NCBI GenBank assembly: GCA_050258755.1
Contig: JBLMZI010000005.1
Location: 1-64,000 of the forward strand
From: JBLMZI01 sp050258755
Lineage (GTDB): Bacteria > Bacillota > Syntrophomonadia > Syntrophomonadales > DTU052
Reading direction: 5' to 3'
DNA: 64,000 nucleotides
Shown here: positions 35,666-44,913 of the stretch, in pieces
How positions within the stretch are numbered: position 1 is the stretch's first letter
Layout: each line of letters opens with the position of its first letter
Position numbers and translations under genes: made by a program
The notes under the pieces: generated by a model
Told to the model about the DNA's origin: nothing
The model's input: only the letters and a program-made list of their open reading frames with translations
Databases searched by the model: none

Positions 35666-36808
35666 TTGTCCGGACTGTACGTTCATTACCCGTTCTGCCG
35701 CGCCAAGTGTGCCTACTGCGATTTTTTTTCCGGGCCTTATCGGCGCGAAACCGCCGCCGGGTTTGAGCGCGCACTGCTGCTCGAAGCGGCAGGAACAGCG
35801 TCTCCTTTTCCGGTGCGGACGGTCTACTTTGGCGGGGGGACTCCAAGCCTGATGAACCCCGATACAGCCGCGCGAATCATTGATCACGCCGGCCACCGCT
35901 GGCAGTTGGCCGCTGATGCTGAGATCACCCTCGAAGCCAACCCCGGAACCCTTTCCCTGCAAAAGCTGAAATCATTCCGGCAAGCCGGCATTAATCGAAT
36001 CAGCCTTGGGGTTCAAGCCCTGGATACGGAGGGGCTTGCGCTTCTGGGCCGGATTCACAGCGCGGACCAGGTGTTCGAAGCGGTGGAAATGATTGCGTCG
36101 GCCGGGTTTGACAACTTCGGCTTTGACCTTATTTACGGTATTCCAGGACAAACGGAAGCCGTCTGGTCCGAAACCCTCGAACGGCTCATCCGCTGCAAGC
36201 CCAACCATTTTTCCTGCTATGCGCTCGAATTAGAACCGGAAGTGCCGCTGGCCCGCCGGATAGGCGCCGGACTCATACCGGAACCGGATGATGACGAGGC
36301 AGCCCGTTTTTATTACAACACGATTGAGCAGCTCACCCGCAGCGATTACCAGCATTACGAAATCTCCAATTTTGCCCGGCCCGGGCTTGCCTGCCGCCAT
36401 AATATCAACTATTGGGCGGGCGGCGATTATCTTGGCATCGGTCCGGGCGCGGTCTCCTGCATAAATGATACCCGCTATAAAAATAAACCTGATGTGGAAA
36501 ACTATGTCCGGCAGTCGGAAGCCGGACAGATGCCGAGCCGCGAAATCCTGGAAACCATGAATCCGTGGGAGCGCGCTGTTGATGCCATGATGCTGGGGCT
36601 TCGCATGATGAAGGGTGTAAGCCGCGGGGAATATTCGGGCCGCTTTGGCTTTGATCCGGCCGAACGATTTCGGGAGGCACTGGCGGAATCGAGCCGTGAG
36701 GGACTGATTCAAGTGGATGCGGAAACGATTCGGCTGACGCCGGAAGGCTATTTCTTATCAAACGTCGTTTTCCTGCGTATTCTGGAAACCGAAAAGCCGG
36801 AGTATTGA
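35666..36808 (+). CDS. hemW: HemW-type radical SAM protein (heme chaperone)
   Basis: A 380-residue radical SAM protein. The 4Fe-4S cysteines are C11, C15 and C18 in YPFCRAKCAYCDF; the F after the third Cys+1 position marks HemW rather than the coproporphyrinogen oxidase HemN, which has an extra Cys. FGGGTPS and the HemW C-terminal domain follow. HemW is thought to deliver heme to target proteins. The start is TTG with AGAAGG upstream. lepA-hemW-hrcA is a conserved Firmicute order. Confidence 0.9.
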   Translation: MSGLYVHYPFCRAKCAYCDFFSGPYRRETAAGFERALLLEAAGTASPFPVRTVYFGGGTPSLMNPDTAARIIDHAGHRWQLAADAEITLEANPGTLSLQKLKSFRQAGINRISLGVQALDTEGLALLGRIHSADQVFEAVEMIASAGFDNFGFDLIYGIPGQTEAVWSETLERLIRCKPNHFSCYALELEPEVPLARRIGAGLIPEPDDDEAARFYYNTIEQLTRSDYQHYEISNFARPGLACRHNINYWAGGDYLGIGPGAVSCINDTRYKNKPDVENYVRQSEAGQMPSREILETMNPWERAVDAMMLGLRMMKGVSRGEYSGRFGFDPAERFREALAESSREGLIQVDAETIRLTPEGYFLSNVVFLRILETEKPEY

Positions 36809-36854
36809 CCGGTCCGGGTTCGTGATTGCGTCAGAGAAAGCGGGTTATAACGGA

Positions 36855-36883
36855 TTGACAACGTATACTGGTGGTGCTATTTT
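36855..36883 (+). promoter_or_regulatory. Sigma-A promoter of the hrcA-dnaK operon
   Basis: TTGACA, 17 bases, TATTTT. It ends 14 bases before the CIRCE operator, so HrcA bound there would block transcription start. Confidence 0.8.
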
Positions 36884-36897
36884 TTTATTAGTGATGA

Positions 36898-36924
36898 TTA
36901 GCACTCGCCCTTTGAGAGTGCTAA
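36898..36924 (+). promoter_or_regulatory. CIRCE operator (HrcA binding site)
   Basis: TTAGCACTC, nine bases, GAGTGCTAA: a perfect match to the CIRCE consensus. It lies directly before hrcA, so the whole operon, including the chaperonin, should be HrcA-repressed and heat-induced. Confidence 0.97.
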
Positions 36925-36940
36925 CAGGGTGGTTGCAGCA

Positions 36941-37969
36941 ATGCTGGATGAACGAAAAAAATCGATATTGGAAGCGATTATCCGGGAGTATGTGAAGAGC
37001 GCCGAGCCGGTCGGTTCACGGGCGATTGTCCGCAAGCACGGCCTTGGCGTCAGCGCGGCGACCGTGCGCAACGAGATGGCTGATTTGGAAGAAATGGGCT
37101 TTCTGGAACAGCCGCATACCTCCGCGGGCCGTATTCCGTCCGAGCGGGGCTTCCGTTACTACGTTGATTTTATGATGGAAAAAGAGCGTCTGAGTTCCGA
37201 CGAGGAACGATTCTTAGGGGGCATATTCGGCGACAAGGTCGGCGATATTTCCAGTGTCGTTCAAAAAACCGGCCAGGCGCTGGCGCAGTTAACCAACTGC
37301 GCTTCGGTGGTGCTGACTCATCCCGCGGAACAACCCGAGTTCCGCCATTTGCAGTTGGTTTATTTGGGGGCTGGCAAGGCGCTGGCGGTGTTGGTCACCG
37401 ACATGGGCAATGTCACCCATAAACGAATGGATATTCCCGAAAGCATCGGACCGGAGGATCTGGACGCGGTGTCGCAGATCTTTAACGCCAGCCTGCAGGG
37501 ACGGCATCTGGGTGATTTGAACCGGACCGTTCTGGAGGCGATGCGGCGTGAACTGGCCAATCGCCGGGAGCTCCTGGACGGCGCCCTGGAAGCGATTGAT
37601 TTCGTGCTTTCCGAGGAAGAGGAGGAGCGGGTGTATGTCGGCGGCGCCCTGAACATCCTGAATCAGCCCGAATTTAAGGATTACGAAAAACTGAAACGGG
37701 TGTTGGTTATGCTGGATGAGCACGATTTTCTGAAAGGACTGCTCAACGAAACCGGCATGAAAGAAGTCCGGATCAAAATCGGGCATGAGAACCAGCAGTC
37801 TCAAATCAAGGAACTGAGCATTGTGTTCACCAGCGCGGAGGTACAGGGCCGGGAGGTTGGCCGAATCGGTTTGATTGGGCCGGTGCGGATGGAGTACTGG
37901 CGGGCCCTGGCTTCGGTCGAGAAGGTCCGTGAAGCCTTCGAAAACGCGATGGCATCAATTCTCCGATGA
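36941..37969 (+). CDS. hrcA: Heat-inducible transcription repressor HrcA
   Basis: A 342-residue HrcA, a winged-helix repressor that binds CIRCE and loses activity on heat shock. The N-terminal HTH contains EPVGSRAIVRKHGLGVSAATV followed by MADLEEMGFLEQPHTSAGR, the family signature. I chose ATG 36941, which has AGGGTGG eight bases upstream, over GTG 36929, which overlaps that site. First gene of the operon, autoregulated through the CIRCE just upstream. Confidence 0.95.
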   Translation: MLDERKKSILEAIIREYVKSAEPVGSRAIVRKHGLGVSAATVRNEMADLEEMGFLEQPHTSAGRIPSERGFRYYVDFMMEKERLSSDEERFLGGIFGDKVGDISSVVQKTGQALAQLTNCASVVLTHPAEQPEFRHLQLVYLGAGKALAVLVTDMGNVTHKRMDIPESIGPEDLDAVSQIFNASLQGRHLGDLNRTVLEAMRRELANRRELLDGALEAIDFVLSEEEEERVYVGGALNILNQPEFKDYEKLKRVLVMLDEHDFLKGLLNETGMKEVRIKIGHENQQSQIKELSIVFTSAEVQGREVGRIGLIGPVRMEYWRALASVEKVREAFENAMASILR

Positions 37970-37996
37970 CGGAATACAAGAAAGCGTAGGATTCGC

Positions 37997-39550
37997 ATGA
38001 GCGACAAAGGAACGCACGATATTGACGAACGCCTTAAGGCGTTGATCAATAACGCGGCCGCGGCCAGGGTGGTCACGCAGGCCGTGGAGGGCACGATCGG
38101 CCCGAGGGGGCTTGACACCATGATGGTGGACAGCTTCGGGGATGTCGTGATTACCAATGATGGCGTGACGATCCTGAAATGGATGGAGATCAACCATCCG
38201 GCGGCACAGATGGTGATCAACGCGGCGCGGGCCCAGCAGGCGGATGCCGGCGATGGGACCACGACCGCGACCATTATGGCCGGAACCATGATTTCCGAGG
38301 GCGCGTCCCAGGTCCTCAAAGGGGTTCCTGTGGCACAGGTCATTGACGGAATCCGGCGCGGTGTGGCGGCGGCGGAAGCCGAGATTAAGGCCCAGACGCG
38401 CCCGGCCGCCGGTTTTGATGATCCGCTGCTTTACCAGACTGCCCGGATCGCCGGCCGGGGGGATGAATCGATTGCCCGGTTGGTACTGGAGGCCGCTCGG
38501 GAAACCGGGATGGAAACGCTCAAGGATCCGGTGTTTAAACTAGCCGATCAGGTGGTTGGCAATCCCCGCGGGGACAGTGAACTGCTGGCTGGCGTGATTG
38601 TCAGCCGGGGGCCGGTGAATCGCGATATGCCGGAGACCCTGGATGCGGCCCGGATTCTGGTTCTGGACGATTACCTGCGTCCGGAGGAATTTGAATCAGA
38701 GGCCCTGCATACCGAAGCCGGCTTCAAAGTGTACCAGGAACTGCGCGAGCAGTACCGGCGCGACCTTGACGCACTGGCTGAAGCCGGCGTCAGCCTGGTG
38801 CTGACCTCCAAAAACATAGACGATTTGGCGGAATCGGTTTTGACCGAGGCCGGAATTCTAGTGATTCAGCGCGCATCCCATCATGAATTGGAGCACACCG
38901 CGCGCCATACCGGCGCCCGCATCGTGAAGCGCAAAGCGCTGCAGCGGGAGCCGGAACAAATATCCAAATACCTTGGATCTGCCAAGCGAGTAGAATACCG
39001 GGAGGAACTGGCGCACTTTCGCATTTCCGGCGGAGCCGGTCAGCAGGCAGCCGCGATCCTGGTTGGCGCCGTGACAGCAGAGGTGGTCGAGGAACGGGAA
39101 CGGATCGCACGGGATGCCGCGGCCGCGGTGCAGAAAGCCCTGCTCGGGGGTGTGGTCCCCGGAGGCGGTTCCATTGAGCTGTGGGCGGCCCAGCGCCTGG
39201 AAGCGGCCGCGCGGGAAACCGGGGGCCTGCCGTCTTATGGCGTGCTTTGCGTCAAAGAAGCGCTGGAACGGCCGTTCGCATGTATTGTGGGCAATGCGGG
39301 ATTTAATCCGCTTGAAAAACTGGTGGCGGCGGTCTCACGCCAGCAGGAAACCGGCCAGCCCGGATGGGCGGTCGACTGTGAGACCGGCGAGATTCGCGAT
39401 ATGACCGAAATCGGGGTTTTTGATCCCACACCCGTGAAGCTGACCGCTTTAACAACGGCCGGCGAAGTGGCAGCGGCCATCTTGCGGATTAATACCGTGG
39501 TCAAAAAACGGGATGCCCAGAAAAACGGGGCGTCCAAAATTGAATGGTGA
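37997..39550 (+). CDS. Group III (archaeal thermosome-like) chaperonin
   Basis: A 517-residue chaperonin that is clearly not GroEL. Signatures match group II/thermosome proteins: TIGPRGLDTMMVD, VVITNDGVTILKWMEINHPA, GDGTTTATIMAG (nucleotide-binding D86), a C-terminal VVPGGGSIELWAAQ and a closing TAGEVAAAILRINTVV. Family knowledge: such bacterial proteins, termed Group III and studied in Carboxydothermus hydrogenoformans, form double-ring ATPases with a built-in lid, and are encoded within dnaK operons. Here it sits 27 bases after hrcA and ten before grpE, under the perfect CIRCE. No co-chaperonin gene is nearby, consistent with a built-in lid. Origin by ancient transfer from archaea is often proposed. 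GroEL, if present, lies elsewhere. Confidence 0.93.
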   Translation: MSDKGTHDIDERLKALINNAAAARVVTQAVEGTIGPRGLDTMMVDSFGDVVITNDGVTILKWMEINHPAAQMVINAARAQQADAGDGTTTATIMAGTMISEGASQVLKGVPVAQVIDGIRRGVAAAEAEIKAQTRPAAGFDDPLLYQTARIAGRGDESIARLVLEAARETGMETLKDPVFKLADQVVGNPRGDSELLAGVIVSRGPVNRDMPETLDAARILVLDDYLRPEEFESEALHTEAGFKVYQELREQYRRDLDALAEAGVSLVLTSKNIDDLAESVLTEAGILVIQRASHHELEHTARHTGARIVKRKALQREPEQISKYLGSAKRVEYREELAHFRISGGAGQQAAAILVGAVTAEVVEERERIARDAAAAVQKALLGGVVPGGGSIELWAAQRLEAAARETGGLPSYGVLCVKEALERPFACIVGNAGFNPLEKLVAAVSRQQETGQPGWAVDCETGEIRDMTEIGVFDPTPVKLTALTTAGEVAAAILRINTVVKKRDAQKNGASKIEW

Positions 39551-39560
39551 GGTGAACTCC

Positions 39561-40121
39561 GTGTCAGGCGAGGACATGAACCGCACCCAAACGGCGGAAG
39601 CCGAATGTGCGGTCGATGCGGCGGCGGAAACGGTCGCCGAGGAAAAGGACGAAATGACAGTATTGCAGGAGCAACTGGCCGAAGAGAAGGCGCGTGCGGA
39701 CGAAAACTACGATAAATACGTCCGGGCGCTGGCCGAAGCGGACAACCAGCGAAAGCGTTGGCAGCGGGAAAAAGAGGAGCTGGTACGGTACGCAAATCTG
39801 GGACTGATCAAAAAAATGCTGCCGGTATCGGACGATTTCAAACGGGCCCGCGCAGCGGCGGCCACGGCGCAGGATGTGGCCTCTTTATTGAAAGGCTTTG
39901 ACCTGATTGAGAAAAAGCTCGGCGATCTGATCGAGCAGGAGGGTGTTACGCCGATTGCAGCCCAGGGCGAGATGTTTGATCCGCAGCGGCATGAAGCGCT
40001 TATGACCGAAGAAACCGACGAACATCCCGACGGAACGATCATGGAAGAGCTTCAGACTGGTTATGAATACAAGGACCGCATCCTGCGGCCAAGCCTGGTC
40101 AAGGTTGCCAAGAATGTTTAA
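39561..40121 (+). CDS. grpE: Nucleotide exchange factor GrpE
   Basis: A 186-residue GrpE, which releases ADP from DnaK. An acidic N-terminus and a long helix (AEEKARADENYDKYVRALAEAD) lead to the conserved DNQRKRWQREKEE and the C-terminal beta domain with FDPQRHEALMTEE and GYEYKDRILRPSLVKVAK. The GTG at 39561 has GAGGTG six bases upstream, and is preferred over the in-frame ATG at 39513, which lies inside the chaperonin gene. Confidence 0.94.
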   Translation: MSGEDMNRTQTAEAECAVDAAAETVAEEKDEMTVLQEQLAEEKARADENYDKYVRALAEADNQRKRWQREKEELVRYANLGLIKKMLPVSDDFKRARAAAATAQDVASLLKGFDLIEKKLGDLIEQEGVTPIAAQGEMFDPQRHEALMTEETDEHPDGTIMEELQTGYEYKDRILRPSLVKVAKNV

Positions 40122-40187
40122 ACCGGCATACAGTGCAAAGCAAACCACGAATTTTTGAAAACGTGAACATAAGCGGAGGTGTTACAG

Positions 40188-42002
40188 ATGGGAAAAGTAG
40201 TAGGGATTGACCTGGGGACGACCAACTCGTGTATCGCATTCATGGACGGCAGTGATATCACCGTTATTCCGAATACGGAAGGTGAGCGTATTACGCCATC
40301 TGTGGTGGGCTTTTCCAAGACCGGCGAGCGTTTGGTGGGCCGAGTCGCAAAGCGGCAGGCGATCACCAACCCGGATCGGACCGTGCAGTCCATTAAGCGG
40401 CACATGGGAACAACACACCGGGTTACGATTGACGGCAAAGACTATTCGCCCCAGGAAATTTCGGCCATGATTCTGCAGAAAATGAAGGCCGACGCGGAAA
40501 GCTACCTGGGTGAACCGGTGACGCAGGCAGTCATCACGGTGCCAGCGTATTTTACCGACGCACAGCGTCAGGCGACCAAAGACGCCGGGAAGATTGCCGG
40601 CCTCGAAGTGCTGCGGATCATCAACGAACCAACCGCGGCCAGTCTGGCCTATGGACTTGATAAGGATGAGAATCAGACCATTCTGGTCTTTGACCTCGGG
40701 GGCGGCACGTTTGACGTGTCGATTCTGGAGATTGGCGGCGGCGTGTTCGAGGTCAAGGCGACCAGCGGCAACAACCGTCTGGGCGGCGACGATTTTGACG
40801 ACCGCATCATCCAGTGGCTGGTCGACGAATTCAAGAAGGATAACGGGGTCGACCTCGGCAACGACAAAATGGCGAAACAGCGCCTGAAGGTGGAGGCGGA
40901 AAAGGCCAAGCACGAGCTGTCACAGCTGACGACCACGGATATCAATATCCCGTTCGTGACCGCAACTGCGGATGGCCCGCTGCATCTGGAAAAAACCCTC
41001 ACCCGGGCCAAGTTTGACGAACTGACGGCTGATCTGGTCGAAAAAACCATGGGTCCGACCCGACAGGCGATGAAAGATTCCGGTTTGAGCCCGGACAAAA
41101 TCGACAAGGTGATCCTGGTCGGCGGCTCCACCCGGATGCCGTCGGTGCAGAACGCAGTCAAGAACTACCTGGGCAAGGAGCCGTACAAAGGCATTAATCC
41201 GGATGAAGTCGTGGCGGTTGGCGCGGCGATCCAGGCCGGCGTGCTGGCGGGCGATGTGAAAGACGTTGTCTTGCTTGATGTGACGCCGCTGTCGCTGGGG
41301 ATTGAAACCCTCGGCAATGTGATGACCCGGATGATCGAACGCAATACCACGATTCCGACCTCAAAGAGCCAAATCTTCTCGACTGCTGCCGACAACCAGC
41401 CGTCGGTTGAGATTCACGTGATGCAGGGCGAACGCTCAATGGCCAAGGACAACGTGACCCTGGGCCGGTTCCACCTGGAGGGGCTTCCGCCGGCGCCGCG
41501 CGGTATTCCGCAGATCGAGGTCAAATTTGATATCGACGTCAATGGGATCGTTCACGTCTCCGCCAAAGATATGGCGACCGGCACGGAACAGAAGATCACC
41601 ATTTCAGCGAACACCGGCCTGGCCGATTCCGATATCGACAAGATGGTGAAGGATGCGGAGATGCACGCTGAAGAGGACGCGCGCCGCAGGGAGGAAGCGG
41701 AAACCAGGAACCAGGCGGATTCGCTGGTTTACCAGACTGACAAGGCGATCAAGGATTTCGCCGAAAAGACGGACGCGGGGCTGGTTGAGCGGGTGAAAGC
41801 CGCACAGGCCGAACTGAAAACGGCCCTGGAAGGCACGGATTTCGAGGCGATCAAAGCCAAGACCGAAGCCCTGACTACCGTTCTGTACGAAATGACGGCC
41901 AAAGCGTATGAGCAGGCAGGCCCGGAAATGGGCGATACCGGCGCGCCAGGCCCGGATAACGTCTACGACGCGGACTTTGACGTTTCCGACGATAAGGAAT
42001 AG
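40188..42002 (+). CDS. dnaK: Chaperone protein DnaK (Hsp70)
   Basis: A 604-residue Hsp70. The ATPase domain shows VGIDLGTTNSC, VPAYFTDAQRQATKDAG, INEPTAASLAYGLDK and VLVGGSTRMPSVQ; the substrate domain has LLDVTPLSLGIET and the C-terminal helical lid follows. The acidic tail (DADFDVSDDKE) is short. The ATG at 40188 has GCGGAGGTG upstream; an in-frame GTG at 40179 overlaps that site. It works with the flanking GrpE and DnaJ. Confidence 0.97.
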   Translation: MGKVVGIDLGTTNSCIAFMDGSDITVIPNTEGERITPSVVGFSKTGERLVGRVAKRQAITNPDRTVQSIKRHMGTTHRVTIDGKDYSPQEISAMILQKMKADAESYLGEPVTQAVITVPAYFTDAQRQATKDAGKIAGLEVLRIINEPTAASLAYGLDKDENQTILVFDLGGGTFDVSILEIGGGVFEVKATSGNNRLGGDDFDDRIIQWLVDEFKKDNGVDLGNDKMAKQRLKVEAEKAKHELSQLTTTDINIPFVTATADGPLHLEKTLTRAKFDELTADLVEKTMGPTRQAMKDSGLSPDKIDKVILVGGSTRMPSVQNAVKNYLGKEPYKGINPDEVVAVGAAIQAGVLAGDVKDVVLLDVTPLSLGIETLGNVMTRMIERNTTIPTSKSQIFSTAADNQPSVEIHVMQGERSMAKDNVTLGRFHLEGLPPAPRGIPQIEVKFDIDVNGIVHVSAKDMATGTEQKITISANTGLADSDIDKMVKDAEMHAEEDARRREEAETRNQADSLVYQTDKAIKDFAEKTDAGLVERVKAAQAELKTALEGTDFEAIKAKTEALTTVLYEMTAKAYEQAGPEMGDTGAPGPDNVYDADFDVSDDKE

Positions 42003-42014
42003 AATGATTGAGGC

Positions 42015-42045
42015 GCTGCCGGCGTAAAACGCCGGCAGCTTCTTC
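42015..42045 (+). other. Intercistronic hairpin between dnaK and dnaJ
   Basis: A perfect 10-base stem (GCTGCCGGCG, loop TAAAA) followed by TTCTTC. The T-run is poor, so it could be a leaky terminator or an mRNA 3' stabiliser that lowers dnaJ relative to dnaK. Confidence 0.6.
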
Positions 42046-42075
42046 AAATCCAATGCCCGAAAGGTGGTCTTAACC

Positions 42076-43191
42076 TTGGCGAAGCGGGACTATTACGAGG
42101 TGCTGGGCGTCTCCAAAGGGGCTGCCGCCGACGAGATCAAAAAAGCATACCGCGCGTCAGCACTGAAATACCATCCCGACGTTGCCGAAGACAAGGAACA
42201 GGCGGAAGTCCAGATGAAAGAGATCAATGAGGCTTACGCTGTTCTGAGCGACGAACAGAAACGCGCCCAGTACGACCGGTTCGGTCATGCGGCCTTTGAC
42301 CCGGCACAGGGCGGTCAGGGCTTTGATTTTGACCTTGGCGGCATGGGCGATATCTTTGATATGTTCTTCGGCGGCGGCGGACGCCGGCGCCGGACCGGGC
42401 CCCAGCGGGGCGCCGACCGCGAAATCCAGATCGAAATTGAATTCGAAGATGCCGCCTTTGGCGCGGACCGGGAAATCCAGCTCCCTCGCATTGAAGAATG
42501 CGAGGTCTGCGATGGGACCGGCGCCGAGCCAGGCTGCGAACCCAAGACTTGTACGACTTGTAACGGCCAGGGACAGGTACGCATGGTCCAGAACACCGCA
42601 TTTGGACGTTTTGAGACGGTTAAAACCTGCAACCGGTGCGGCGGTTCGGGCCGCACGATCGAAAAACCTTGCAAGAGCTGCACCGGCAGCGGCCGGGTCC
42701 GAAAGACCCGCAAGATTTCGCTGAAAGTACCTGCAGGTGTGGATAATGGCGCTAAACTGCGCATGACCGGCGAGGGCGAACTCGGGGTTCGAGGAGGTCC
42801 TCCGGGCGATCTGTACGTCTACCTGATTGTGAAGCCGCACAAGAAGTTCCAGCGGCGCGGCAACGACGTTCTGTGCGAAGTCCCGATCAGCTTTATCGAA
42901 GCCGCACTCGGAGCCGACATTGAGGTACAGACGCTGGATGGGACTGCCAAAGTGCATATTCCGGAAGGAACCCAGACCGGGTCGAGCTTTACCGTAAAGG
43001 GGAAAGGCATTCCCCACCTCAGGGGTCATCGGCGCGGGGACCAGATTGTGTTTGTCCGTGTGATGACACCGTCAAAACTGAACGAGAAACAAAAGGACTT
43101 ATTGAAACGTTTCCACGAAGAAGAGGAAAAACGGGCCGAAAGCAAAGGGAAGAATTTGTTTGACAAGGTTCGGGAAGCGTTTTCGGGCTAA
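42076..43191 (+). CDS. dnaJ: Chaperone protein DnaJ (Hsp40)
   Basis: A 371-residue type I DnaJ: J domain (KRDYYEVLGV, catalytic HPD in KYHPDVAED), short Gly/Phe region (GGMGDIFDMFFGGGG), four zinc-finger repeats (CEVCDGTG, CTTCNGQG, CNRCGGSG, CKSCTGSG), and the C-terminal substrate domains. It delivers substrates to DnaK. The start is TTG at 42076 with AAGGTGG eight bases upstream, giving the classic MAKRDYYEVLG; the GTG at 42064 overlaps that site. Confidence 0.96.
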   Translation: MAKRDYYEVLGVSKGAAADEIKKAYRASALKYHPDVAEDKEQAEVQMKEINEAYAVLSDEQKRAQYDRFGHAAFDPAQGGQGFDFDLGGMGDIFDMFFGGGGRRRRTGPQRGADREIQIEIEFEDAAFGADREIQLPRIEECEVCDGTGAEPGCEPKTCTTCNGQGQVRMVQNTAFGRFETVKTCNRCGGSGRTIEKPCKSCTGSGRVRKTRKISLKVPAGVDNGAKLRMTGEGELGVRGGPPGDLYVYLIVKPHKKFQRRGNDVLCEVPISFIEAALGADIEVQTLDGTAKVHIPEGTQTGSSFTVKGKGIPHLRGHRRGDQIVFVRVMTPSKLNEKQKDLLKRFHEEEEKRAESKGKNLFDKVREAFSG

Positions 43192-43241
43192 AGCCTATTT
43201 GAGGACGCTGAGTGCGCCTTGCACATGAAGGGGTGGTTCGC

Positions 43242-44150
43242 TTGGAATGGAATGAAATCCGGGTCGCAGCCGAGGAACCCTGCGTGGATGCCATCGCAGG
43301 GTTGTTTCACATCTGGGGCGCCGGGGGGGTCGTGATCGATAACCCGGCCACGGTACGCGATTATATCTCGCAGAAGACCTGGGATGCCCATTCGTTTTCC
43401 GAAGAATACTTAACCCGGGACTATGTTCTGGTGAAGGCTTATTTCCCGGCAATGCATCCGATTCTGCAGGAGGATCTGGATCGCCTTTTAGCGATTGGCG
43501 GTGCCAGCTGCCGGATCGAGGTCGTGCCGGTGCGGGAAGAAGACTGGGCGGACAGCTGGAAAGCGTTCTATCATACCAGCCGGATTGGCGAACACCTGGT
43601 GATCAAGCCCTCATGGGAAGAGTACGCGCCGGTTCCCGGGGAAATCGTCATTGAACTGGATCCGGGTATGGCGTTTGGCACGGGAACTCATTTTACCACC
43701 CGGGCCTGCCTGGAATTGCTCGAGTCGGCTCTGAATCCGGGGGAGGCGGTCCTTGATATTGGCACCGGATCCGGCATCCTGGCGATCGCGGCCGCACGGC
43801 TCGGCGCCGCGAAGATTGACGCATTTGATTATGACGAGCTTGCGGTCCGGATAGCGGCTGAGAATGTCGCGATGAACGGGGTGGAAGGCCAGGTCAACAT
43901 CTTTCAGGCCGATATCAACCACTATGAAACAGACCCGGTTCCCCTGGTCGTGGCGAACCTCACCGGGGACGTTATCTACCGGTACATAGACCGCATTGTC
44001 GGTCATATTTCGGCCGGCGGGGCCTTTATCGGCGCCGGCATCAATCTGACCCAGTGGGAATTGATTGAGCCGTCCTTACGGGAACGCGGCTTTACCATTG
44101 AAAAAACCCTGTTCGAAGAGGACTGGGTCGCCGTATTGGCCCGGAGGTGA
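43242..44150 (+). CDS. prmA: Ribosomal protein L11 methyltransferase
   Basis: A 302-residue SAM-dependent methyltransferase. The SAM-binding loop is VLDIGTGSGILAIAAARLG, preceded by the PrmA-specific PGMAFGTGTHFTTR, and the catalytic-side motif is VVANLTGDVI. The expected N-terminus (LEWNEIRV) begins at TTG 43242, with AAGGGGTGG five bases before; GTG 43212 also has a possible site (GAGG) and would add ten residues. Downstream of dnaJ in many Firmicutes. Confidence 0.9.
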   Translation: MEWNEIRVAAEEPCVDAIAGLFHIWGAGGVVIDNPATVRDYISQKTWDAHSFSEEYLTRDYVLVKAYFPAMHPILQEDLDRLLAIGGASCRIEVVPVREEDWADSWKAFYHTSRIGEHLVIKPSWEEYAPVPGEIVIELDPGMAFGTGTHFTTRACLELLESALNPGEAVLDIGTGSGILAIAAARLGAAKIDAFDYDELAVRIAAENVAMNGVEGQVNIFQADINHYETDPVPLVVANLTGDVIYRYIDRIVGHISAGGAFIGAGINLTQWELIEPSLRERGFTIEKTLFEEDWVAVLARR

Positions 44151-44156
44151 CACGAA

Positions 44157-44909
44157 TTGCGGCGGTTTTTTGCCGGACCCGGCTCGGTGATTGGGTCCGA
44201 AACGGTGGTGCTGGGAAAAGAAGAAGCGGCCCACATTGCGAAAGTGCTGCGCATGCAGCCCGGTGATACCGTGGTTGTCTTTGACGGCAGCGGTGTGGAT
44301 TACACCGTGCGGCTGACTGAGATTACGCTCGGCGAAGTGGTCGGAACGATCCTGTACAGCGGCCGCTCCGAGACCGAGCCCCCATTTGAGCTGACCCTGG
44401 TCCAGGGAATTGCTAAAGGGGACAAGATGGATCTTGTGATCCAAAAAGGCGTGGAAATCGGCGTCAGCCGGTTTATTCCGCTGCGCGCCGCCCGCAGCAT
44501 CTCGGTGCCGGATGATGTAAAAGCGGCCGAGCGCGTCAAACGCTGGAACCGGATTGCCATGGAATCCTGTAAACAGTCCGGACGCAGCCGGGTTCCGTCC
44601 GTCGAGCCGGTCCAGGGACTTTCAGCTGTAATTGCTTCGCTGGCCGACCGGCCGGCGATTCTGTTTTTCGAAGGGGACCGGGTGATCGGGCTGCGCCAGG
44701 TGCTGGCCGGACTCAAGGAACGGGTGAAAAACACCGGTTCCCTGACGATTATCATTGGACCGGAAGGCGGTTTCGCGGATCATGAAGTGGAAGCCGCCGG
44801 CCAAGCCAGTGTCATCCTGGCCGGTTTGGGACCGCGGATTCTCAGAACGGAAACGGCCGGAATGGCCGCTGCGGCGATGATTCTGTATGAATTAGGTGAT
44901 CTGGGGTGA
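44157..44909 (+). CDS. rsmE: 16S rRNA m3U1498 methyltransferase
   Basis: A 250-residue SPOUT-fold methyltransferase. Family motifs are LVQGIAKGDKMDLVIQKGVE, RIAMESCKQSGRSRVP, IIGPEGGF and the knotted-region GLGPRILRTETAG. It methylates U1498 near the ribosomal decoding centre. The start is TTG with GGAGGTGA seven bases before, inside the end of prmA. The mtaB start follows the stop by a few bases. Confidence 0.95.
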   Translation: MRRFFAGPGSVIGSETVVLGKEEAAHIAKVLRMQPGDTVVVFDGSGVDYTVRLTEITLGEVVGTILYSGRSETEPPFELTLVQGIAKGDKMDLVIQKGVEIGVSRFIPLRAARSISVPDDVKAAERVKRWNRIAMESCKQSGRSRVPSVEPVQGLSAVIASLADRPAILFFEGDRVIGLRQVLAGLKERVKNTGSLTIIIGPEGGFADHEVEAAGQASVILAGLGPRILRTETAGMAAAAMILYELGDLG

Positions 44910-44913
44910 AGTC

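Noticed and set aside
37997..39550. GroEL (group I chaperonin)
   Set aside because: The group II/III motifs and the lack of the GroEL C-terminal GGM tail and of a groES partner exclude it.
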